A stretch of DNA of 64,000 nucleotides from Evernia prunastri (taxonomy: Eukaryota > Ascomycota > Lecanoromycetes > Lecanorales > Parmeliaceae): the NCBI GenBank assembly GCA_003184365.1, contig NKYR01000036.1, positions 186,001 through 250,000 on the forward strand, given 5' to 3'. Under the pieces are notes generated by a model. It was given only the letters and a program-made list of their open reading frames with translations, was not told the origin of the DNA and ran no database searches. Of this stretch, positions 55,748 to 64,000 are shown one piece after another. Position numbers and translations under genes: made by a program. Position 1 is the stretch's first letter; each line of letters starts with the position of its first letter.

Positions 55748-58700
55748 ATGGACATCGTCACCAACATAGTCGACCAACAGGCCAGAGCCAACCCGGATGG
55801 CCTCTATGCAGAGTATCCGATCTCAGATTGGAATTACGATGAGGGTTTATCATAAGATAACTAGGAGCGATTTGGCAAATGCTGTCAACGGTGCTGCATG
55901 GTGGCTGCATCACACCCTTGGTCCTGGGAGAGACTTTGAAGCACTTGCATACATTGGGCCCAACGACCTGAGGTATATTGCTCTCATCATAGGAGCTGTC
56001 AAGGCTGGGTATATGGTATAGCTTCGACTTGTCTGTTTCAACAATAGACAATGCTAATGAGCGCAGATGTTTCTTACCTCTCCGCGCAACAGCGTTGCTG
56101 CCCACGCCAATCTCTTGAATCGGTTGAACTGCAAGACTATGCTCTCGCCAAATCCCCGGCCAGCGCCTACAAGTGCGATACTAGCCAGCTGTCAACTTCG
56201 TGTTGTAGAAGTGCCCAGTGTGGAAGACTTACTTGCGAAGAGCCATCCGCCATTCCCTTTCGACAAGGGCTTCCTGGAAGCTCGTACCGAGCCATTGTTT
56301 GCCATGTAAGCCATGTGCCAGCTCGCAATGCCTATTGCAGGACTCTGAATGATAACAGTCACACCTCTGGATCAACTGGCTTACCGAAACCCCTCATTTA
56401 TACTCACGATACTTTGGCGAGGAACACGAGGATGATGTCGCTGGAGCCACCTCCAGGTTCTGAAAGTCAGCATAGAGTGTATCAAGGTGCAAGAGTCTTT
56501 TCGGCATTTCCACCTTTTCATGTGAGTCATGATCCGTAATGGCCATCAACGCTTATGAAGTCCTAGGCTGCATATCTTATCACCCATCTCTGCGCCGCGA
56601 TATCGTTCGGAACAATCATAGTCCATCCTACATCGGGTCCGATCCCATTGGCGGAAGGTTTGGTACAAAGCTTGAAGAAGACTCCTGCGGACATTGCCTT
56701 CGTCGCCCCTTCAATTTTACAGGAGCTTGGCCAAAGTTCAGATCTGTTGGATTATTGTTCCAACAACCTCAAGCTCATTATCTACGGTGGTGGCGATCTT
56801 ACAAACTCCATTGGTGACCATGTTGTATCCAGGATCAGACTCGTGAACCAATTCGGAATATCCGAAATAGGTATGACAGCCAACATCTTGGACCAGACCC
56901 GGACCTGGCAAGATTGGAAATACCTCCAATTTCATCCCGACATGGGCATCGAGCTCCGTCGTGTTACAGATGATCTGTACGAATTACATGTCGTACATGA
57001 TCCGGAGAAGGAAATGCAGCAACCTGTTTTCACGATATTTCCCGACTTACAAGAGTACCCAAGTCATGACCTCTTTGCTCCCCACCCGTCGTTACCGAAT
57101 CATTGGAGTTGGCGCGGTAGATCCGACGACATTATCGTATTCTTGAACGGCGAAAAGACTAATCCGGTCACAATGGAGCAGCGCATCGTCGCTTGTAACC
57201 CATCAGTCTCAGCTGTATTAGTTGTCGGTGCTCAGCGGTTCCAGGCGGCTCTCTTAATCGAGCTGGTGGTGGATACGGCTGGGGAAGAACTCTCGCCAGC
57301 CGGGCGAGCAGCATTCATAGAAGACATCTGGCCCTCGATCTCAGAATGCAATCAGGAGTGTCCTAGACACGCACGTATTACCAAATCTCACATTCAATTT
57401 ACACATCCTCAAAAGCCTATGCTACGTACCGCCAAGGGCACACTGCAGAGACGCGCCACCTTGCGATTATATGCAGATGAGATTGAGGCGCTATACTCCG
57501 ATGCTGATACTGCATTCACGGAAGTTGACGGAGAAAATCCAGATACTTCTTGCGACCTCGATGATATCTCTGTAAAACGAATTACCCGTGAGAGCATTGC
57601 ATCCGTTCTTAGCCAAACAGATCTCAGAGACTCTGACAATATCTTCGCCCTTGGTATGGACTCGTTGTAGGCTCTCATGATACTGAGAAGACTAAAGTAA
57701 GGCTTGAGAATGTCTATTGCCCTCAGTACGTTATACACTAACCCGTCTATATCAGCTCTTGTAAGCGCAATTGTAGAGACTCGGACGCAGCAGCAATCTT
57801 CGCGGGAATCCCAGGCACAAGAGCAATCTCGAGTGAGAGCTGGTATCTTCGAACAGTATCGAGACATGATCAACCAGATACCTGTCCCGTCAGAAGCCCC
57901 CAAAAAGGTTTACGACGAAGTTGTCGTCCTCACCGGCTCAACGGGTGCCCTAGGCTCATACATTCTGGACACTCTCTTGACCAAGCAAATTGCTCATATC
58001 TACTGCCTCAACAGAGCGAGTGATGCTCAATTGCTGCAAAGTGAGAGAAACCAGGGTCGTGGCCTTCCCACTTCACATGATGCAGCTCGTGTCAGCTTTC
58101 TTACAGCCGATTTGGCTCAAGAAAGCCTTGGGCTTCCACTCGCGACGTACAACAAACTGATAACTAGCGCGACTCTTGTGATTCACAATGCTTGGCCGGT
58201 GAATTTCAATCTCTCGCTTGCTTCTTTCCGGCCACAGCTTGATAGCCTTGTAAACCTCGTAAGATTCACAGCGACCGCAGCTACATCACCACATCTGTTC
58301 TTCGTATCATCTATTGGGTCGGTCATGTCATATTGCACCCCTTCTCTAACGACCCCAGAAGAGGTGATCTCGGCCGACTCCGTACCAGGTCCAAACGGTT
58401 ACGCAGAAAGTAAACATCTCTCCGAGCGTCTCCTTGATCACGCCGCCCAACAATTATCCATCAACACGTCATTCGCTCGCGTTGGCCAAATAGCCGGCGC
58501 TGTCAACCACGCAGGGCTCTGGAATAAACACGAGTGGTTCCCCAGCCTGGTGCTCAGCTCAATGCACGTTCGTGCCATTCCTGACTCTCTAGGGCCAACG
58601 ATGAGCAAGATTGATTGGGTGCCAATCGACATGCTAGCGGAAGTTATAGTGGACCTGGTGCTCAGTCGCCATGATGAAGCAACGCAGAAGGTATCCGCGT

Positions 58701-59140
58701 ACCCAACGAAACAACCAAAGCACGCTTCCGTCTTCCACCCTTTGAATCCTCACCCAACGACATGGGAAGTTGTGAGGCAAATACTGATCGATGAGCTGTC
58801 CGGCTCATCGCCTTCAGCGGACAAGGAAAAGGGGCCGTTGGAAACGGTTCCTCTCCGTGCGTGGCTGGCTAAAGTCCGCAAAGACATGGATTCGATGGTA
58901 GGTGGCCACGACGCGCTGAAAGACGAAGATCTCGCCGACTTCCTCGAGGTGAACCCGGCGGTCAAGCTGCTGGAATTTTACGAGGAGGCTCTGGGCGGGG
59001 GGAAGGAAGCTTGTAATGAAATGGAGATTGAAAAGACTTTGCGGAGGAGTGCAAAGCTTAGGGATTTGCAAGGTATCAAGCCGGATTGGATTCGGAAGTG
59101 GGTTCGAGAATGGCTTGCCTCCATGGGGCGGGACGTTTGA
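55748..59140 (+). pseudogene. NRPS-like enzyme (adenylation - thiolation - thioester reductase), broken by a frameshift and two stops
   Basis: Such enzymes activate a carboxylic acid as acyl-AMP, load it on the carrier Ser and release an aldehyde or alcohol by NAD(P)H reduction. ATG at 55748. Exon ends 56015, then introns 56016..56066, 56306..56358 and 56522..56566, with the rest in one exon. The A domain shows HTSGSTGLPKP (A3), the WRGRSDDIIVFLNGEKTNP core and LVNQFGISEIG. The T domain is DNIFALGMDSL. The R domain has VVLTGSTGALGSYILD (GxTGxLG) and YAESKHLSERLL (YxxxK). Defects: one extra T in 55846..55848 shifts the frame early. In the T domain, TAG (57668..57670) follows DSL where Gln is expected, and TAA (57698..57700) comes ten codons on, again at a likely Gln. 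Both need only one C-to-T change. As read, the gene cannot give one protein. Confidence 0.82.
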
Positions 59141-59959
59141 TGTTCTGGTGAACCGGCATGGGAGTTTTCTTCACACATAGCCAGAAACCCCTAGGTAATT
59201 CCGCTCAGATAACATGAGAGCGCTTTCCACAGCTTGAACCGCTTCATCGAACGCCTCCTTACGAGCTGGTCTGTTGCTCCCGCCAGAAAGTTGGTGTAAT
59301 ACCATGCATGCCAGCTCACCGCAGCGGCGCAGCTGCGCAAGGCCATGCACTCCTCTGGCTAACAGTTTGCCAATATCTTAGCAGAAGGGTATATCTTCCT
59401 CCCGCAGCGTTCTTCCATAGATTCTACATCTTTCTGGCTACCCACACCACACTGGCGGCATACTACTGATTTCTCTTGACTTTGGATAAATGCTGCGCCG
59501 TACTAGTTGACTAACCCCACCTAAGCTAGCGGTCATGGTTATCAATGTGACCGTGAGAATGCGTTGAAATTATTCAAGAAGAATGGAATGGCTATTCCAG
59601 AGCTCCCCTGGAGCAGGACCTATACGAGTATACCATACAATCTGAGTGGTTGGCTAGACCAACAACCAACAAAAAACCAACAAAATACTTTACCTTTCAA
59701 TAGAATCATCTAAAGTACAAACACGTTCCTATTATTACGAAGACCGATTTCTTACCGTCTGCATGGCTTACCTGTGGCACAAAAAGAGCATTACGGATAT
59801 TGGCTAGATAATTGAAGTTCTTTGGATGGTTCCAAATAATCCTCAATACATCATTCTCTCGACAAGAACACTCTTTTCGATGTTTGCCAATGTCACCTAG
59901 CATTTATACACATTCTTTTGCTCAGACAGCCTTATACCTCAAAGCTCAGACTGACCACC
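59141..59959. promoter_or_regulatory. Spacer between NRPS-like gene and FAD monooxygenase
   Basis: About 820 bp, same-strand spacer. A short repeat of AACCAACAAA occurs near 59665..59690. Nothing else recognised. Confidence 0.35.
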
Positions 59960-61391
59960 ATGAGCTCTACAGGTTGGGCGTCTGCCGCTCAAGGTAAAAA
60001 ACCCTTGAGCGTCGTAGTCGTATGTGCTGTCGTACCCTACGCGCGCAGGTCCTGTGTACTAATGTTGCTTGATCCACAGATTGGTGGTTCCCTTGCTGGC
60101 TTGATGCACGGCATCATGATCAAACGCCTCGGTCATAATGTTCGCATCCTCGACCAAAGCTTGGCGACTATGTGTACCGATCACGCAGCTGGAATGACCA
60201 CAGGGCCGCAAGGGCATGAGTTGCTTCGTAAGCATGACTGCTACCAACAACCGTATTCATTCCCATGCCCAGGCCTTCAGTTCATCGACAAAAAGTCGAA
60301 CATCAAGCGTCTCATCGACGTGCCTCTGAATTTGACAAGCTGGAACGTCCTGTATTATCGGTTGCGAGCCAATTTCGATGGCCTGAAAAGCGAATTTTGT
60401 CCAGAGCCACCTGAGGCGACGGATGTAGAAGGGGACGCAATCTACGATTTAGGCAAGAAGGCCACGAACGTATCCTATGCGGACAACCGTATCACAGTGG
60501 AATTTGATGATCTCGTTGATGGTGGAGGCGGATTCGCGCATGCAGATGTAGTTGTTGTTGCAGATGGCGCAAACTCAGCCATCCGTCAGAGGTTGTTGCC
60601 TGGTCTTAAGCATGAGTACTCTGGCTACATCGCTTGGCGAGGGACGGCTCTTGAGAAAGATGTTTCTGAGGCCACAGTGAAGCTCATCGAAAAACGATTC
60701 ACCGTATATCCAATGAAGCGAGGATATATCATCGGGTAAGTCATCAACACCTCCGAACATATTTACGATCGGACAATTAATTGGGAATAGCTATGCCATG
60801 CCCGGGGGAAACGGCAGTCTCAGGACAGGCGAACGTCTCCTAAATTGGGTCTGGTATTTCAATTGCCCCGAGGGCTCCCAGAACCTCAAGGAGAACATGA
60901 CCGACGTCGACGGCCACAGACACCGAAACACGCTCCCTGCAGGCAAAATACGGCCAGAGGTGTGGGCAAAACTGAAGGCTCACGCCGCGGAAGTCTTGGA
61001 GCCATCCTTTCTGGAGCTGATCAACAAGACGACCGAGCCCTTCATATCAACGGTCCGGGATTGCGCGTCCCCTCGCGCATCGTTCTTTGATGGCCGGCTC
61101 CTATTGGTCGGAGAAGCGCTGACGCTAATGCGTCCGCACACGGGGATGAGCTTCAGTCATGCTGCCGTGAATTGCTTACTGCTGCAGGTGTTCGAGGGAG
61201 AGATTTCGCTAGCAGATTGGGAAAAGGAAGTGTTGCAGTATGCGGAGAGGACGAGATTGCAGTCCATGGTGATGGGTAATTATTTTCAGTTTGGTGTCTT
61301 GAGCCCGACGTTCTTGTTTAGTCTGGTCAGCTGGATTTTTGCGCTGGCGCGGCAACAGCTGGTCAAATTCCTTCGACCCTGCCGCCTATGA
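59960..61391 (+). CDS. FAD-dependent monooxygenase (aromatic hydroxylase type)
   Basis: Three exons, 59960..60019, 60080..60735 and 60791..61391, with introns of 60 and 55 bp (GT-AG, TACTAAT-like branch in the first), giving 438 residues. The first join restores the dinucleotide motif SVVVIGGSLAGLMHGIMIK. It continues LGHNVRILDQS, then ADVVVVADGANSAIRQRLLP (the DG motif), then YSGYIAWRGTA. The second join gives GYIIGYAMPGG. The C-terminal FAD ribityl motif is LLLVGEALTLMRPHTGMS, where the usual G-D is G-E and the following Gln-Ala is His-Ala. The family resembles 2,6-dihydroxypyridine hydroxylase-like class A flavin monooxygenases acting on aromatic or heteroaromatic rings. Its place after an NRPS-like reductase on the same strand suggests a role in the same pathway. 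The D-to-E change may weaken FAD binding, and this enzyme could also be drifting. Confidence 0.85.
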
Positions 61392-62471
61392 ACAGAAAGT
61401 TCCATCATCATGGCTATCTTACAATGATTAGGTTCAGCTGATAAGCGTCTGGACTGCGACTCAGCGCTCCCTATCCATGCTGGGAGCGTGAATAAACGCA
61501 GTAGGCAGGTTGCGGTAAAGAACTGGGAGAGGGAAAGACGCTTATTCGCAACCCTGTCCTGCAATCTGCATCCAACTGCTTCAACAAGCTCAACGGTTAT
61601 TCAATATTCGCAGCACCTGGCAAAAGCCCTCGTGAGAAGCTCCGTGTAATGGTACCGACTCGTATCCTCCAACATTTGTTGTTTCGGATCCTGAGCTCAG
61701 CGAGCACTAACCCCCCTGGTAGACAAGTACGACGTAGGTTATTTCCTTGAAAAGGATCACGCTTTTTTTGACGAGCTCCCTCAGTCTTTATCTCCCATGG
61801 TATCACGAAATTCCCTAGAATCCCTGTATCATGTCGTGGGGCGCCAGTCACGTAAGACATATATATACCTTCGAACCAACCATTGAGACAGCCGCCTTTC
61901 CATACAATGCACACGGATGAAAACCCTAGCGCTGCATCGTGATGCTCGCTGCCGGGCCAGTCTATACATTCGAGTCGATGCTTTTCAGCACATCCCACCG
62001 CAATAAATCAGTGCCGCGTCGATTCCGGATGCTTCATGCCCCGAAATAAAGCAGTAACACTGCTGCTCACGCAAAAGGCTTCCACAATCTATAGGGGGCC
62101 TTTAATAATGTCGGATACGGCCTCATGGCGTTTTTCGGTAAATGAGCGGTAGAGTCGCTATGTACTCTCGCAGTATGTTCTCGAACACAGTATTAGTTTG
62201 GTGCTGAAAGGGTGCATCATCTTGGTCGCCCACCTAAAACCAGGGTGTTCGAGCGCAAAATATGCTGGCGCTATAGCTCCTGGTCCCCAGAGGCACCCGC
62301 CCTCTTCTGAAAAAGACCTTCTAGGTCACTGCTATGTATTCGGAGCTCGTTACCGCGATAAGTTCTGCTGGGATCTTTGTCGAACAGACGTCGAGTGTGG
62401 CTTGCATGGTGCCTGGACTGATCAACTGCATCGATCGACTTGATCCATGGATCACGGAAGAATACGGCCGC
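61392..62471. other. Intergenic, convergent 3' ends
   Basis: About 1.1 kb between the FAD monooxygenase and patatin B. Only short frames. Confidence 0.4.
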
Positions 62472-64000
62472 TCAGGTTCTGCGTCGGCTCTTGTTGCCCG
62501 AGGGGTTCGTCGGATCTGGCGGACTCGGGCGGTATTTCCAGTAGACGCGCCTACATTCCTGGAGTCTTTGCTCCATCTCTTGATCGGCAATCTTGGGGTG
62601 AAACTTTTGAAGATGTTCCCTCAGGTCTTGCGCTTTGTTGGTGTGCTGCCTGGCGCAACCTTGGACATTGCAGTCGTAGTACGAGAAGGATGCGTAGCGA
62701 TCCCATTCAGAGCTGTCGCGCATTTGAAGCTGTCTTCTTCGTACCAGGATCTTCGCACACTTTGTGAGATCTTCTTGCACCTCGGGTTCCGCGAGATAGG
62801 CGGCGGTGGCGACCCACATATCATCCAGAGTTCTGCATCCTGGGGTCTTGTCTTTGCCAGTCAGTCGGGTAAATCGGTTGCCTTTCCATTCGTCCAGAGC
62901 GATCTCTCCGAGGCGTTCGCCTCCGTCGAATCTGAAGTAGGGAAAGCCTTCTTTGTCATGCACTGAACGCTGTTCCATCCTTTGGTCCACTCCTACGGTT
63001 CTTGATGGAGACTTCAGCGCTACTTTCAAGTTGGTTATGGCGTTGTTGATGTTTCCTTTCTTTTTGGAGAAATAAGTCATGGGCGGAATGCCGGTGCCGA
63101 TGCTGATGAAAGGACCCATGTTTTGTTTGCTTCCTCCGTGTTTATCAATGATGTCGAAGTATGCTTCCTCAGAAGGGTTGTTAAATCCAAAACCTCCGTC
63201 TTTGAATGTCACGACACCTGGCAGGTTGCCTTTTGCGATTTGGATTGGACGAAAGTACGTTGGCGCTGCTGAAGTGGCTCGAGCTACTTGCCAAATGGGC
63301 AAGGCTGCAGCATCGCCATATATGTTGGTGGTACCGTAACGCACTTTACTCTTGGACCGCTGTAGAGGTACTTGAGTCTTATATGTCCGGAATCGATAGG
63401 TAAAGTCCGATCTAACGTTGTCCGCGATTGCAAGAACGATACTGGTGCCTCTGAGCGTTAGTAATGAGGCAGGGAAGCACTGATTGATGGTCATACGTTC
63501 TGCACACATCTTCATCCATTGCATAAAGTCCTCCGAAGTTGCCGAGCTCGCTATATCTCTGGGTAACGTCTTGAATCGCGGCTTCAAGAGTGCGGTGGTC
63601 GAACTTGTGCCACAAAATACCGCCCTTAGCCAGTGGTCGCGGGTTCCCGAAGACCCTCGCCCCTAGCGTCTTGTACTCCTTTATGCAGTCATCGACGGTC
63701 ATGCGAAAGCGAGAAAGCATGATGCTTATTAGTCTGTGTCTTGATCAGTGATCACGTCTGATCCACGTCCTATCAACATTTCCTCACCCTCCAGTGCTAG
63801 TGCCAGCAGCGTATGTAAAGTAATGGCAAGGAAGGAAGAGAGATGAGTTGGGTAGTCCCTGCGTTGTGGTAGCGACAACGTCATCATCTATTTCCGAATC
63901 ATCCAAGGGCCCGGAAGTCTTTTTCGGCATGGGCTTGTAATCGTGAGGGGCGAAGCTGGATTTTATATTGGGATCGAGTCTTTTCTCCTCCTCTCCTATC
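62472..64000 (-). CDS. Patatin-like phospholipase, copy B (5' end outside window)
   Basis: Three exons are visible: 63788 to beyond 64000, 63497..63724 and 62472..63441, with introns of 63 bp (63725..63787) and 55 bp (63442..63496). All junctions keep frame. The oxyanion-loop exon lies beyond the edge. The first visible exon starts IGEEEKRLDPNIKSSFAP and ends with the nucleophile box AAGTSTGG. Next come IMLSRFRMTVDDC and ALDEDVCRT-type residues (here MDEDVCRTIVLAIA), then VARATSAAPTYFRPI, then the catalytic Asp in FKDGGFGFNNPSEEAY and GPFISIGTG. The tail has CAKILVRRRQLQ and a C-x4-C-x13-H-x4-H arrangement (YDCNVQGC...HLQKFH) like a C2H2 finger. Stand-alone patatins of this type hydrolyse membrane phospholipids, and in fungi the domain also serves in NLR-type incompatibility proteins. 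Unlike copy A, no break is seen. Confidence 0.88.

Noticed and set aside
57690..57735. A GTAAGG...CTCAG intron that would remove the second stop of the NRPS-like gene
   Set aside because: It would be about 30 bp, too short, and would delete the conserved GLRMSIALS part of the carrier domain.

Overview
This is nuclear DNA of a filamentous ascomycete (Pezizomycotina). The evidence is short introns (about 45-130 bp, mostly GTRNGY...YAG) interrupting clearly fungal proteins, a cpcA-type bZIP regulator with an upstream-ORF-rich leader, a PTH11-type rhodopsin-fold membrane protein, a Brc1/Rtt107 BRCT protein, and an NRPS-like reductase. The class cannot be fixed from the sequence alone. The single n at 5209 and several one-base frame breaks fit a draft assembly, although some breaks may be real.

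Layout. 1-3.8 kb: the 3' end of a gene of the Meu6 type, then cpcA on the minus strand. Its leader holds short uORFs, and two perfect TGACTCA sites lie upstream. 3.8-8.1 kb: a long promoter/relic stretch, a coding-like but broken minus-strand segment, and a membrane-anchored polysaccharide deacetylase. 8.1-22 kb: gene-poor accessory DNA with a secreted ferritin-like (Rds1/LsdA-like) gene in two frames, a possible 69-residue tail-anchored ORF, and a broken patatin-like phospholipase. 22-51 kb: a dense, mostly core block holding a DAO-family FAD oxidoreductase, a DUF6699-like protein, a tiny Asn-Cys repeat protein, prefoldin 1, alkaline ceramidase, an alpha/beta hydrolase, Rtt107/Brc1, Vps25, a conserved fungal protein, a giant PARP-domain protein with an internal stop, a TPR relic, Rei1-like, Trm8, an SLC35/TPT transporter and an Mdm1/SNX13-type sorting nexin. 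51-64 kb: accessory DNA with two inverted-repeat elements, a PTH11-like receptor, an NRPS-like A-T-R enzyme broken by two stops and a frameshift, an adjacent FAD monooxygenase, and a second patatin-like gene cut by the window end.

How they fit together. The core block covers amino-acid starvation control, chaperone assembly, sphingolipid turnover, DNA damage response, ESCRT sorting, ribosome export, tRNA modification and organelle contact. The NRPS-like reductase and the FAD monooxygenase lie side by side on the same strand and look like the remnant of a small secondary-metabolite locus. The two patatin genes are paralogues with the same exon layout and a C-terminal cysteine/histidine module, one apparently intact and one decayed.
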